A model generated the notes under the pieces. That model saw only the letters and a program-made list of their open reading frames with translations. It was not told the DNA's origin and made no database searches. DNA of 64,000 nt, taken from assembly GCA_005954745.1 (NCBI GenBank), contig CP040678.1:2108001-2172000 (forward strand). The letters are read 5' to 3'. Of the stretch, positions 16,934 to 26,442 are shown one piece after another (the stretch's first letter is position 1; each line of letters opens with the position of its first letter). The position numbers and the translations under genes are program-made. This stretch comes from Halostella pelagica. Its GTDB lineage: Archaea > Halobacteriota > Halobacteria > Halobacteriales > Natronoarchaeaceae.

Positions 16934-17812
16934 ATGCTTACCGTCCGCGCTCCCGCAACCAGTGCGAACCTCGGGAGCGGGTTCGACGTGTTCGGGGCCG
17001 CACTCGACCGGCCCGCCGACATCGTGCGAGTCGAGCGCGCCCCGGAGACGACTATCGAAGTCACCGGCTCCGGGAGTCACTTCATCCCGGAAGACCCGGA
17101 GAAAAACACCGCCGGCGCGGTCGCCAAAGCGCTCGACGCACCCGCCCGGATCGAGATAGATAAAGGGGTGCGGCCGGCCTCCGGTCTCGGGTCCTCCGCG
17201 GCGAGTGCGGCCGGTGCGGCGCTCGCACTGAACGAACTGTACGACCGTGGCCTCTCGCGGGAGGAACTCGTACCGGTCGCCGCCAAAGGTGAGGCGCTCG
17301 TCTCCGGCGAGGCGCACGAGGACAACGTCGCGCCTTCGCTGCTGGGGGGCTTTACGGTCGCGACCGGCGACGGCGTCACGCAGGTCGACGCCGACATCCC
17401 GCTGGTGGTCTGTCTGCCCGACATCGTCGTCTCGACCCGCGACGCTCGTCGCGTCGTCCCCGAGACTACGTCCGTCGACAAGGTGGTCGACACCGTCGGC
17501 CGCGCCGCCACTCTCACTGTCGGCATGGCTCGGGACGACCCGGCGCTGGTCGGCAAAGGGATGGAAGACGAGATAGTCACGCCGGCCCGGGCGGAACTAA
17601 TCGACGGGTACGACGCCGTCCGCGAGGCCGCCCTGAACGCGGGGGCGACGGGCGTCACGGTCAGCGGCGCAGGACCCGGCGTCATCGCCGCGTGCCGGGA
17701 GAACACGCGGCGGGACGTCGCCAGCGCTATGTTGGACGCGTTCGACGACGCGGGCATCGACAGCCGGGCGTACCAGAGCCGGATCGCCGACGGAGCGGAA
17801 CTGTTCCGCTGA
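16934..17812 (+). CDS. thrB: Homoserine kinase
   Basis: A 292-residue GHMP kinase that phosphorylates homoserine in threonine biosynthesis. The N-terminus VRAPATSANLGSGFDVFG and the ATP-binding loop RPASGLGSSAASAAGAAL (about 80-97) are typical of ThrB, as is the C-terminal VSGAGPGVIAAC. The ATG at 16934 is the only start compatible with the conserved N-terminus. It stands alone; the 284 bases after it hold an inverted-repeat element and no gene. Confidence 0.95.
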   Translation: MLTVRAPATSANLGSGFDVFGAALDRPADIVRVERAPETTIEVTGSGSHFIPEDPEKNTAGAVAKALDAPARIEIDKGVRPASGLGSSAASAAGAALALNELYDRGLSREELVPVAAKGEALVSGEAHEDNVAPSLLGGFTVATGDGVTQVDADIPLVVCLPDIVVSTRDARRVVPETTSVDKVVDTVGRAATLTVGMARDDPALVGKGMEDEIVTPARAELIDGYDAVREAALNAGATGVTVSGAGPGVIAACRENTRRDVASAMLDAFDDAGIDSRAYQSRIADGAELFR

Positions 17813-17835
17813 TAGAGGTAGGTGAGGGTTAGTTC

Positions 17836-17945
17836 ATACTGTCGGCTGTAATTCATCGAACAGTGATTAGACAGCAAACTGTGTGTAAGCAAGTAATACG
17901 GCCATACTTGCGTCGCAGTCTTCACGTACTTACAGCCGACAGTAT
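17836..17945. repeat. 110-bp element with 16-bp perfect terminal inverted repeats
   Basis: ATACTGTCGGCTGTAA (17836-17851) and its exact reverse complement (17930-17945) bound 78 bp of AT-richer DNA without an ORF. The form is that of a MITE, a short non-autonomous transposon remnant. I find no clear target-site duplication. Single copies of nearly the same motif occur at 34679 and 34756, so it could also be a regulatory site present in several promoters. Confidence 0.5.
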
Positions 17946-18096
17946 CAGTCGTTGGCCGACGCCGGGTCGGCGAACACCGGTACGCGGTTACGGCAGTCCC
18001 GATGAGAACTGTCGGCGCTGTCCGGTCGGACTCCGATGTGCCCCGAACCGGTTCGGTTCCGTGCTTTTATTCGTGTGTGTGAGTAACTACCAAGAT

Positions 18097-18408
18097 ATGG
18101 CTGGGCGCAGGCCGAACCACCGGGAACCGGCCCGCGAGAACCCGTCGCTTGTCGCTGTCGGGCGGCGGGCCGTAGCCGTCGGCGTAGCGGCGGTCGCGCT
18201 GAGCGCTCCGGTCGCGCTACTCGCCGGCGTTTCGCTGTTCGGCGGAACGGCACCGGCCGGAATCGTCCGCGGCGCGGACGCGCTCCTGCGCGCGGACGCC
18301 GCGTCGCTTTCCGGCGTAGAACTGGTTTTCCACGTCTCCTCGCTCGTCGCTCTCGTCGGAGCGTGGGTGCTCGGCGCGGGTCTCGTCGTCGAGGGGGTGT
18401 TCGAGTGA
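18097..18408 (+). CDS. Small membrane protein, first of an overlapping pair
   Basis: A 103-residue protein with two or three membrane helices (AVGVAAVALSAPVALLAGVSLF, VELVFHVSSLVALVGAWVLG) after a basic N-terminus. I do not recognise the family; haloarchaea have many such proteins. The gene after it starts at a GTG overlapping this stop (GTGA), so the two are probably made together and may form a complex. Confidence 0.6.
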   Translation: MAGRRPNHREPARENPSLVAVGRRAVAVGVAAVALSAPVALLAGVSLFGGTAPAGIVRGADALLRADAASLSGVELVFHVSSLVALVGAWVLGAGLVVEGVFE

Positions 18409-18815
18409 CACGCGAGGCCGACCGACGGAAGGCCTCGGATGGAGCGAGCGGGGAGGAACGACCCGCGGGCCGCGAGGCCGTCGTGGACGCCGCGAGTGCC
18501 CTCGCCGTCGGTTCCGTCGTGGCCGCCGTCGTCCGCTGGCGCGATATCCCGCTCTCGCCGCGAGCAGTCGCCGTCGGAGCAGTCGGCGCGCTCGCGCTGG
18601 AGGGCGCGCTTTTGCGACACCGCGACCGCGTGAGAGCCCTATGGGAGCGACCGAGCGTTCGGTGGGGGACGACGATAGGCGGCGCGGGAGCGGCGGCAGT
18701 CGCGGCCCCGCGAGCACCGGGACGAGTGCTGTGGGCACTTCTCGGCGGCGTCGTGTCGTATCTGACGCTGCTCGCGGTCGTGACAGCGAGAAAAACGACG
18801 AACGAATCCGGCTAA
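18405..18815 (+). CDS. Small membrane protein, second of an overlapping pair
   Basis: A 136-residue protein with a charged N-terminus and two to four weak membrane helices (AASALAVGSVVAAVV, AVAVGAVGALALEG, APGRVLWALLGGVVSYLTLLAVV). The start is GTG 18405, overlapping the preceding stop by four bases; the longer frame from 18363 is rejected because its extra residues are a basic shadow of the first gene. No known domain or function. Confidence 0.55.
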   Translation: MTREADRRKASDGASGEERPAGREAVVDAASALAVGSVVAAVVRWRDIPLSPRAVAVGAVGALALEGALLRHRDRVRALWERPSVRWGTTIGGAGAAAVAAPRAPGRVLWALLGGVVSYLTLLAVVTARKTTNESG

Positions 18816-18859
18816 CTGCTGCGACCCTGCACCGCTTTACTTCGCGGCCTCGAACCGCC

Positions 18860-19768
18860 TCAGACGCCGCGACCCTGAAGCTTCTCTTCCTCGGGGAGGT
18901 CGGCGTTGGCGTCGCCGCGCATGCCGCTGCCGACGTTTTTGCTGATGTCGGCGAGTTCGTCGGAGTCGTCCCAGCTGTTGGTCGCCTGAACGATGGCCTC
19001 TCCCATCTGTTCGGGGTCTTCCGCGCCGAAGATGCCGCTGCCGACGAAGATGCCGTCGCAGCCGTGATGCATCATCAGAGCGGCGTCGGCGGGCGTTGCG
19101 ATGCCGCCGGCGGCGAAGTTGACAACCGGAAGACGGCCCTGTTCGGCCGTCTCGTGGACGAGTTCGGCGGGCGCTTCGTTCTCGCGGGCCCACTTTTCTC
19201 GCTCCTCGTGGGTCATCCCCTCCAACTTGCGGATGGACCCTTTGATGTTGCGCTGGTGGTGGACGGCCTGGTTCACGTCGCCTGTGCCGGCCTCGCCCTT
19301 GGTGCGGATCATCGCCGCACCCTCGTTGATGCGCCGGAGCGCTTCGCCGAGGTTGCGCGCGCCGCAGACGAACGGCGATGTGAACTCCCGCTTGTCGATG
19401 TGGTAGCGGTCGTCAGCGGGCGTCAGCACCTCGCTCTCGTCGATCATGTCGACGCCGACCGACTCCAGGATCTGCGCCTCTTTGGTGTGGCCGATGCGGG
19501 ACTTGCCCATCACCGGGATCGATACTTCGTCGATGATCGCTTCGACGTCGACTGGGTCCGGCATCCGGGCGACGCCGCCGCGCTTGCGGATGTCCGCCGG
19601 AACGGCCTCCAGCGCCATCACCGCGACGGCACCGGCATCTTCGGCGATGCGGGCCTGCTCGCGGTTGACAACGTCCATGATCACGCCGCCTTTCTGCATG
19701 CGGGCGAACCCCCGCTTGACGAGTTCCGTCCCTCGCTTGAGTTCCTCCAGATCGGTCTCTTCCGCCAT
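18860..19768 (-). CDS. pdxS: Pyridoxal 5'-phosphate synthase, PdxS subunit
   Basis: A 302-residue (beta/alpha)8 barrel subunit of PLP synthase that builds the vitamin B6 ring from ribose 5-phosphate, glyceraldehyde 3-phosphate and ammonia. The start [18 protein letters not shown], the lysine segment [14 protein letters not shown] and [18 protein letters not shown] are strongly conserved. The ATG at 19768 is used; fifteen upstream residues do not match the family. PdxT, the glutaminase partner, is not adjacent. Confidence 0.96.
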   Translation of the reverse strand: MAEETDLEELKRGTELVKRGFARMQKGGVIMDVVNREQARIAEDAGAVAVMALEAVPADIRKRGGVARMPDPVDVEAIIDEVSIPVMGKSRIGHTKEAQILESVGVDMIDESEVLTPADDRYHIDKREFTSPFVCGARNLGEALRRINEGAAMIRTKGEAGTGDVNQAVHHQRNIKGSIRKLEGMTHEEREKWARENEAPAELVHETAEQGRLPVVNFAAGGIATPADAALMMHHGCDGIFVGSGIFGAEDPEQMGEAIVQATNSWDDSDELADISKNVGSGMRGDANADLPEEEKLQGRGV

Positions 19769-19891
19769 GCGAGTGGCTTGGAACCGCCAGCACTTACCGC
19801 TGTCCTTTCGCACACTCCCTTCCGGATCGACTGTCGGCCGCCCGCGCCGAAACCGCTACCGTTTTGCTACCCCCATCCGTGGTCCGTCCCG

Positions 19892-20623
19892 ATGCGTTCG
19901 CTCCCCGAACGGCCTGATCTCCCCCGGTACGTTGCTCCCGTCCCGCAACGACTGGAGGACCTTGGCCTCCGGTACGCGTGGGTGGTCGTCGCTGTCAACC
20001 TCCTCGGCACCGTCTTCGGGTTCTGGTACTACGGCTTCCATCCGCTGCCGCTGTCGGACCCGCTCATCACCGGGCAGTTCGCCATCGAACCGCTGTCGAT
20101 GTGGCCGCTCGTCCCCGACAGCCCCGTTGCGACGCTGTTTATCGCCCTCGCAGTCGCGTCGTGGAAACTGGGCGAGTCCCGGGAGTGGCTCAACGCGCTG
20201 GCGTTTTTCGGCTGCCTCAAACTCGGTTTCTGGACGCCGTACGTCCTGCTCGTGTTCAAAGCCGACTTCTCCTATCTCCACTGGGCGATGTACAACTTCC
20301 TCTTCTGGAGCCACCTCGCGATGGTCGTCCAGGGGTTCGTCCTCTACCGCTTCGCCGACTTTCCGGTGCGGGCCGTCGCCGTTGCCCTGTTCTGGTACGG
20401 CCTCAACGACATCGTCGACTACTTCGTCCCCATCCTCGGAACGCCGCATCACACCCTCGTCCCCGCCGAAGAGATATCGGCAAGCGGCGTCATCCACACC
20501 TCTCCTGCCCACGAGTACGCCGCCGCGGGCGCGGTGGTACTGACACTACTTGCGACGTTCCTGTCGCTTGCGACGCGAGTGAAGAAAGGAGAGACCGGCG
20601 CTGTCGAATCTAACTGTGGCTAG
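19892..20623 (+). CDS. DUF1405-type multi-pass membrane protein
   Basis: A 243-residue protein with about six membrane helices (for example YAWVVVAVNLLGTVFGFWYYGF and VATLFIALAVASW). Trp/Tyr/His-rich loops and HWAMYNFLFWSHLAM match the DUF1405 family found in Bacilli and haloarchaea; its function is unknown. It is divergent from pdxS. Its stop overlaps the end of a convergent hydrolase pseudogene by two bases. Confidence 0.75.
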   Translation: MRSLPERPDLPRYVAPVPQRLEDLGLRYAWVVVAVNLLGTVFGFWYYGFHPLPLSDPLITGQFAIEPLSMWPLVPDSPVATLFIALAVASWKLGESREWLNALAFFGCLKLGFWTPYVLLVFKADFSYLHWAMYNFLFWSHLAMVVQGFVLYRFADFPVRAVAVALFWYGLNDIVDYFVPILGTPHHTLVPAEEISASGVIHTSPAHEYAAAGAVVLTLLATFLSLATRVKKGETGAVESNCG

Positions 20624-21099
20624 AGATTCGACCGCAGGAACTCGGCGGTTCGGTCGACGATATCGTCGTCCCAATCGTTGCGGAACGGGACCACGTGGTC
20701 GCCGCCGTCCGCGACGAACAGGGCCGTTTCGACGCCCAGGCCCGGCAACCGGTCGTGGTACCGTTCCGACTACGCCACCGGCACAGTCTCGTCGTCGGAC
20801 CCGTGAACGAGAAGCGTCTGCGGCGCGTCCCCGGTGGCCACCTGACGCGGCGACGCGCGGCGGTACCGCTCCGGCAACTCCTCGCTCGTCCCGCTCAGAA
20901 ACCGCCGGTAGATGTCCGGACCCCCGTCGGTGATCGTGAGGTCGTACACTCCGGAAATGCCGACGACCGCCCCGACTACAGTAGACGCCTCGCGGCGCTT
21001 GCCGAACGCCGCCTTCCTAACGCTCGCGAGGGCCGCGAGATGCGCGCCCGAGGAATGCCCCATCGCCGCGATGCGGTCCGGGCCCGCACTCAGTTCCGC
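20620..21099 (-). pseudogene. Truncated alpha/beta-hydrolase with an in-frame stop
   Basis: On the minus strand, frame-consistent codons read LSAGPDRIAAMGHSSGAHLA (nucleophile elbow GHSSG), then VVGISGVYDLT, LLVHGSDDETVPVA (acid-residue loop), a TAG at 20770-20772, and then, in the same frame, SERYHDRLPGLGVETALF and GGDHVVPF (catalytic His region) to a TAG at 20620. A normal esterase would run on through this stop. Everything before the nucleophile elbow is missing because the valS 3' end occupies that place. It is therefore a broken, N-terminally deleted esterase/lipase of the alpha/beta-hydrolase superfamily. Confidence 0.8.
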
Positions 21100-23735
21100 A
21101 CGATGACGATGGCCGATTCGGTCTCGATCATCTCGCCCTCACCGGAGTAGGTGCGTTCGCGCTCGATCTCGAACAGGTCGGAGCCGAGTTCCTCCCCGGC
21201 GACGTGCAGGGTGCCGTCCTCGATCTCGAACTCGCCGCTCTCGATGGCGGCGTCGATGTCGCCGACCGTCTCGCCGTACTGCGGGCCGACGGTCGAGTAG
21301 TCCAGGTCGACGCTCGTGATCTCGGTGGTCGTCTCGGGCTCTGCGTCTAGAACGTCCAGGTTCCGAACGTGCATGACCTCGGCGACGGCGTCCTCCATCC
21401 CGGCGACGTTGCCGTAGACGGAGACGGCGTCGAGCTCTTCGTTCAGCGCAAGCTGGTGGTCGGTCTTGTACTTGCGGAGCGCGGAGACGGTTTCCATCGC
21501 CGTCTCACCGGCCTCCAGGTCGGCCTCGTAGCCGCGCGGCTCCGGCCAGTCGGTGCGGTGGACGCTCCCGCCGTCGTGCATCTCGCTCCACAACTCCTCC
21601 GTGACGTGCGGGAGCAGCGGCGCGAACAGCTGGCAGAACGTCCGGTGAGCCGTCCGAAGCGCGTACGCCGTCGACTCCGTCTCCCGGCTCTTCGCTATCT
21701 CGAGGTAGTCGTCGCAGAACGTGTTCCAGAAGAACGTCCGGAGGTTGTCCCGAGCCTTGGCGAACTCGTACTCCTGGAACTGCTCGGTCGTCTCCGCGAC
21801 GACCGCGTCCAGTTTCGCCAGCAGCCACTCGTCGATCGGGTCGAGTTCGTCGGGTTCGGCGGCCTCGGCGGGCGTCAACTGGTCGACGAGCTTCGAGGCG
21901 TTCCAGAGCTTTCGCAGCAGTTTCTCGCCGGCGACGATGTCCTTGTCGTGATACGGGAAGTCGTCGCCGACCGCCGACGACGCCGCCCAGTAGCGGATGG
22001 CGTCGACGGGATACTCGTCGACGACCTCCTCGGGCGCGACGATGTTGCCCTTGGACTTGGACATCTTCTCGCGGTTCTCGTCGAGGACGTGGCCGTGGAT
22101 CATGACGGTGTCGAACGGCACGTCTCCGGTATGCTCGTAGCACTTGACGACCGTGTGGAACAGCCAGAAGCTGATGATGTCGTGGGCCTGCGGGCGCAGG
22201 TCGAAGGGGTACAGTTCGGGGTTGTCGAGGTCACCCGCGGCGAGTTCACCCTCGCCGATCGACTCGGGGTCCCAGCCGGCGTTGATAAGCGGCGTCAGGC
22301 TGGAGGTCGCCCACGTGTCGAACACGTCGTCCTCCGGTTCGAACGCCTCGCCGCCGCACTCGGGGCAAGCGTCGACCGGCGGATCGTCCGCGAGGGGGTC
22401 GACCGGCAGGGCCTCGCGGTCCGCCATGACCTCCTGACCGCAGTCCTCGCAGTACCACACCGGGAACGGGATGCCGGAGTCGCGCTGGCGGGAGATGAGC
22501 CAGTCCCACTCCAGTCCCTCGATCCAGTGTTCGTACCGCGTGAACATCTTCTCGGGGTACCAGTCCATCTCCCGGCCCGCTTCCAGATACTCCTCCTTGT
22601 GGTCCAGGATCTCGACGTACCACTGCTCGGAGACGCGGAACTCCACGTCCGTCTCACAGCGCTCGTGGACCTGAACGGTGTGAGTGTGCTCCTCGCGGTC
22701 GACGAGGTGACCCGCCTCGTCCAGGTCCTCGGAGATGGCCTCGCGGGCCTCCGTCGTGCTCATGCCCTCGTAGTCGCCGGCGAGGTCGGTCATCGTCGCG
22801 GACTCGTCGATAGCGACCCGTAGCGGCAGGTCGTGTGCCTGGTACCACTCGATGTCGTTCTGGTCGCCGAAGGTACAGCACATGACGACGCCGGTCCCCG
22901 TCTCCAAGTCGACGCGGTCGTCCTCGATGATCGGGACGGTGTGACCGAACAGCGGCACCTCGGCCTCCTTCCCGATCAGTTCGCGGTTCTCGTCGTCCTC
23001 GGGGTGGACGAAGACGGCGACGCAGGCCGGAAGCAGTTCGGGACGCGTGGTACCGATGACGAAGGAGTCGCGACCGCTCTCGGTCGGCTCGGCCAGGTCG
23101 AACCGTACGTCGTTAAAGTGGGTGTGGCGCTCGGCGTCCTCCTGTTCGACCTGCGAGATAGCCGTCTCGCAGTCGGGACACCAGATCGCGGGAGCCTGCT
23201 TGCGGTACTCGCGACCCTGCTCGTACAGGTCGAGGAAGGATAGCTGGGAGATCCGCTGGACCTCCGGACTGATCGTCTTGTACGTCCGGTTCCAGTCGAT
23301 CGATATCCCGAGACCCTGCATCTTCTCCGTGAACTCGGCCTCGTACTCGCGGCAGACCTCGCGGCACTTCTCCTGAAACTCCCGGCGGGAGAAGTCCTGA
23401 TGCCGAATGCCGAGTTCCTGTTCGGTGAGCCGTTCGGACGCGATGCCGTTGTCGTCGTAGCCGAAGGGAAACAGCACGTCCTCGTCGGCCATCCGGTGGA
23501 ACCGGGCAGCGAAGTCCTGGAGCGCCTGACCGTACATGTGGCCCATGTGGAGGTTTCCGGAGACGGTCGGCGGGGGCGTGTCGATGCTGTACACCGTGTT
23601 CGGGTCCATTTCGGGGTCGCCGTCGTAGGCGTACGTGTCGTGTTCGACCCAGTGCTCTTGCCACTTCTTCTCGACCGCCTCGGCGTCGTAGTCGCCGTCG
23701 GGGCCGTCCTGTCGTTGGTTCGTTTCTGCGCTCAT
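21090..23735 (-). CDS. valS: Valyl-tRNA synthetase
   Basis: An 881-residue class I aminoacyl-tRNA synthetase charging tRNA-Val. The HIGH motif appears as GNLHMGHMYG near 60 and KMSKSKGN as the KMSKS motif near 550. A CP1 editing domain lies between (TTRPELLPACVAVFVHPED). Zinc-type CXXC pairs (CPDCE near 185; CEDCG and CPECGG near 430-460) are present. The C-terminal anticodon-binding domain is complete. The 3' end overlaps the hydrolase pseudogene by ten bases. A leader of about 200 bases is possible upstream. Confidence 0.97.
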   Translation of the reverse strand: MSAETNQRQDGPDGDYDAEAVEKKWQEHWVEHDTYAYDGDPEMDPNTVYSIDTPPPTVSGNLHMGHMYGQALQDFAARFHRMADEDVLFPFGYDDNGIASERLTEQELGIRHQDFSRREFQEKCREVCREYEAEFTEKMQGLGISIDWNRTYKTISPEVQRISQLSFLDLYEQGREYRKQAPAIWCPDCETAISQVEQEDAERHTHFNDVRFDLAEPTESGRDSFVIGTTRPELLPACVAVFVHPEDDENRELIGKEAEVPLFGHTVPIIEDDRVDLETGTGVVMCCTFGDQNDIEWYQAHDLPLRVAIDESATMTDLAGDYEGMSTTEAREAISEDLDEAGHLVDREEHTHTVQVHERCETDVEFRVSEQWYVEILDHKEEYLEAGREMDWYPEKMFTRYEHWIEGLEWDWLISRQRDSGIPFPVWYCEDCGQEVMADREALPVDPLADDPPVDACPECGGEAFEPEDDVFDTWATSSLTPLINAGWDPESIGEGELAAGDLDNPELYPFDLRPQAHDIISFWLFHTVVKCYEHTGDVPFDTVMIHGHVLDENREKMSKSKGNIVAPEEVVDEYPVDAIRYWAASSAVGDDFPYHDKDIVAGEKLLRKLWNASKLVDQLTPAEAAEPDELDPIDEWLLAKLDAVVAETTEQFQEYEFAKARDNLRTFFWNTFCDDYLEIAKSRETESTAYALRTAHRTFCQLFAPLLPHVTEELWSEMHDGGSVHRTDWPEPRGYEADLEAGETAMETVSALRKYKTDHQLALNEELDAVSVYGNVAGMEDAVAEVMHVRNLDVLDAEPETTTEITSVDLDYSTVGPQYGETVGDIDAAIESGEFEIEDGTLHVAGEELGSDLFEIERERTYSGEGEMIETESAIVIVRN

Positions 23736-23970
23736 GTGTTGTGTTCCGTGTGTCTGACTGCGTCGCGTTCTGGTCGTCTGTTGGTCGATACTGCCTGGTC
23801 GGTTCTCCGCTTTTCCGCGTCTGGAACGACCGTAACCGGACGAAGAATGGGTGGTGGTGGGGCTAGGACGCCCCTACACGTACCAGTCTCACAGCGGCGG
23901 CCGACGCCGACCGCTCGACTGCGACGCTCCGGCTCATTACTGGTATCGTGTCGCGCGTTCGGATTTAACT
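23736..23970 (-). promoter_or_regulatory. Possible long leader of valS with a hairpin
   Basis: Between valS and the oxidase gene there is no gene. The best TATA-like sequence on the minus strand (GAGTTAAATC, about 23962-23971) is some 230 bases before the ATG. If used, it would give a leader of about 200 bases. Within it a 5-bp G/C hairpin with a six-base loop lies at 23868-23883. Leader-based control of valS is inference. Confidence 0.3.
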
Positions 23971-24006
23971 CTTGCGAGACTCGGTTCCTGGCCGGGGAGA
24001 GCCCGA

Positions 24007-25755
24007 CTACTCCGACTCCCCGTCGCTCGCCTCGCCCCGCCGTTCGGCCAGTCTGCGTTCGAACCACTGCCACTCCCGGGAGAACTGCCCAGTCTCCTTG
24101 AGGTCCCACACGTCGGCGTCCCGCACGGGACGCCCGATCCGGAACGACTGGATCATGTTCACTATCCAGAGGATCACCCCGATCCCGATGAGCAACGCCC
24201 CGACCGAGGAGACGAACTGGAGCGGGCGGAACATCTCGGGGTACTCGGCGTACCGCCGCGGCATCCCGGCGTTGCCCATGACCAGCATCGGCATGAACGT
24301 CAGGAACGCCCCGACGATCATCGCGAACGCCTGTGTCTGTGCGAGTCGGCGGTTGTACAGGCGACCCGTCAACAGAGGGAACCAGAAGTAACTCGCCGCG
24401 AACATCGAGAACGGGATGATCGCCATGATGATGAGATGGAAGTGGCCGACCACGTACAGCGTATCGTGGACCCGAACGTCGTAGGGGACCACGGCGACGA
24501 ACACGCCAGTGACGCCGCCGATGATGAACAGCCCGACCCCGCCCGCGACGAAGAGAAACGGCGCGGAGAGGCGGATCCGACCCTGCCACATCGTTGTGAG
24601 CCAGTTGAACGTCTTGACCGCGCTCGGCACGGCGATAGTGAGCGACGTCATCATGAACGCCGCGCGGAGTTGCGGGGCCATCCCGACGACGAACATGTGG
24701 TGAGCCCAGACGCCGAACGAGAGCACGCCGATAGCGAGCGACGAGTAGACGACGAACCGAAAGCCGAACAGCCGCCGGCCCACCAGTTTCGGCAGCATGT
24801 AACTGATGAGTCCGAAGGCGGGCAGGACGAGGATGTACACCTCGGGATGGCCGAAAAACCAGAACAGGTGTTGCCACAGTTCCGGGCCGCCGCCCGCCAC
24901 CGCGAAAAAGGAGGTGCCGAAGTTCCGGTCCAGCAGGAGCATGACGATAGCGCTCCCGAGGACCGGAAACGCGAACAGGATGATGCCGCTGGTGGTGAGC
25001 ATCGCCCACGAGAAGATGTCGAGGTTGCTCCACCCGACCTCCTCGTCGCGTTCGACGAATATCGTCGCGATGAAGTTGATCGCCGACATCGTCGTGGCGA
25101 CCCCGGACAGGTGCAGTCCGAGAAGCGCCATGTCGATCTGCGGGTTCGCCATCTCGATAGTCATCGGCGTGTACATCGTCCACCCCATCGCCACCGGTTC
25201 GAGTTCGAACAGGAGCGGGACGGTGTAGCCGACGAACTCCAGCCCCTTCGCGAACACCTCGGTTATCAGGCCGCCGCGGACGAGCGCCAGCCCCGGCGGC
25301 AGCAGCCAGAACGCCAGCGCGTTGATCCGCGGGAACGCCATGTCGTCAGCGCCGATCAGGATGGGGAGAAAGTAGTTAGCGATCCCGGTAAACACCGGCG
25401 TGACGAAGAAAAACAGCATCGTCAGCCCGTGAGTCGTAAACAGGGCGTTGTACGTTTCCAGGTCCCAGACCGTGGCTTCGGGTGTCAGCAGTTCCGTTCG
25501 GATCATCATTCCGTCGACGCCGCCCCACAGCGCCGCGACGGTGCCGAGAACAAGGTAGAGTACGCCGATGTCGCGATGGTCGACCGTGGTGAGCCACCGG
25601 AGAACGACGTTCGTCGGCTTCTCCGTTCCAACCTCTAACCCGGTGACGTACCCGCCGTCGCGCGCGCGCCGCCTCGGTCGGCCGTACGCGAGCGCGGCGA
25701 CGGCGAGTGCGAGCAGTACTCCTCCCGCGATGACGATCCCCGGTATTTGCCCCAT
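24007..25755 (-). CDS. coxA: Cytochrome c oxidase (haem-copper) subunit I
   Basis: A 582-residue subunit I of a haem-copper oxidase with about 13 membrane helices. It carries the low-spin haem ligand in FTTHGLTMLFFF and the active-site motif FGHPEVYILVLP, with the His-Tyr cross-link pair and the Glu of the A1-type proton channel. The copper-ligand histidines are in WAHHMF, and HDTLYVVGHFHL holds the high-spin haem ligand. It reduces oxygen while pumping protons. The ATG at 25755 skips 33 non-conserved residues. Subunit II and III genes are not adjacent. Confidence 0.93.
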   Translation of the reverse strand: MGQIPGIVIAGGVLLALAVAALAYGRPRRRARDGGYVTGLEVGTEKPTNVVLRWLTTVDHRDIGVLYLVLGTVAALWGGVDGMMIRTELLTPEATVWDLETYNALFTTHGLTMLFFFVTPVFTGIANYFLPILIGADDMAFPRINALAFWLLPPGLALVRGGLITEVFAKGLEFVGYTVPLLFELEPVAMGWTMYTPMTIEMANPQIDMALLGLHLSGVATTMSAINFIATIFVERDEEVGWSNLDIFSWAMLTTSGIILFAFPVLGSAIVMLLLDRNFGTSFFAVAGGGPELWQHLFWFFGHPEVYILVLPAFGLISYMLPKLVGRRLFGFRFVVYSSLAIGVLSFGVWAHHMFVVGMAPQLRAAFMMTSLTIAVPSAVKTFNWLTTMWQGRIRLSAPFLFVAGGVGLFIIGGVTGVFVAVVPYDVRVHDTLYVVGHFHLIIMAIIPFSMFAASYFWFPLLTGRLYNRRLAQTQAFAMIVGAFLTFMPMLVMGNAGMPRRYAEYPEMFRPLQFVSSVGALLIGIGVILWIVNMIQSFRIGRPVRDADVWDLKETGQFSREWQWFERRLAERRGEASDGESE

Positions 25756-25918
25756 TCGTTCCACCCCGGTCCAATATCCAGTGGATCGACGTGCATCCGG
25801 AAATACAGGCGGGACACCTCTCGTCGGAGCGAGCGGTCGCGAGCGCGGCGGCACGTAGCGTAGATCCCTCCGCGCACACTGTGGTCGGGTCCCCGTCAGA
25901 ACGGTCGTGGACCGTCCG

Positions 25919-26371
25919 CTATCCCGGCGTTTGGTCTCCCCGAGCGCGCGGCGTTTCCCCGGTCAGGTAGCCGTACACCGCACCCATCGTGAACCCGTAC
26001 GCCCAGTGAGCGAGCAGGGTGAACACGAGATAGACGATCAGGATCGCCCCGTCGAGGTCGCCGCGCCCCGTGATCGCAAACACCACCCATAGCGCCGTGG
26101 CGAAGACTGCGCCCTGCGCGGCGGGGTCCGGTCCGCGCGGCAGATACGGCCGTAACACGAGAAAGATCAGCGGCCAGACGACCGCGCCGGCGAACGAGTA
26201 GATGACGAACCCGAGAAACGTCTGTCCTGGGAGACCGACGAACCGCGCGACCGCGTCGAACAGGTGGAGGACGTCCCGCATCTGCACCTCCAGCATGACG
26301 AGGATCCCGGATATGACGGCCGTCCCCGCCACGCCGCCGACGATGGCGCTTCCCGCTCGCTCGGTGTCCAT
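25919..26371 (-). CDS. DUF6789-like membrane protein
   Basis: A 150-residue protein with four membrane helices (IVGGVAGTAVISGILVML, FLGFVIYSFAGAVVWPLIF, GAVFATALWVVFAIT, ILIVYLVFTLLAHWAYGF). It resembles small haloarchaeal membrane proteins found near respiratory oxidase genes. It is upstream of coxA on the same strand (163 bases), which hints at but does not prove a link. The ATG at 26371 begins just before the first helix; the longer frame is rejected as a basic shadow. Confidence 0.6.
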   Translation of the reverse strand: MDTERAGSAIVGGVAGTAVISGILVMLEVQMRDVLHLFDAVARFVGLPGQTFLGFVIYSFAGAVVWPLIFLVLRPYLPRGPDPAAQGAVFATALWVVFAITGRGDLDGAILIVYLVFTLLAHWAYGFTMGAVYGYLTGETPRARGDQTPG

Positions 26372-26442
26372 ACGCCGTCGTACCACCTCCGCGGGCAAAA
26401 AGGTCTCACAGCCCCGGACGGTGCCCGAGCGGCGCTCGGCGT

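Noticed and set aside
23850-23890. GTGGTGGTG on the plus strand as a valine leader peptide for valS
   Set aside because: valS is on the minus strand, where these codons read Pro/His, so no Val-rich leader.
23851-25638. 595-codon plus-strand frame opposite coxA
   Set aside because: Rich in Arg/Asp/Glu shadow patterns; coxA has full oxidase motifs.
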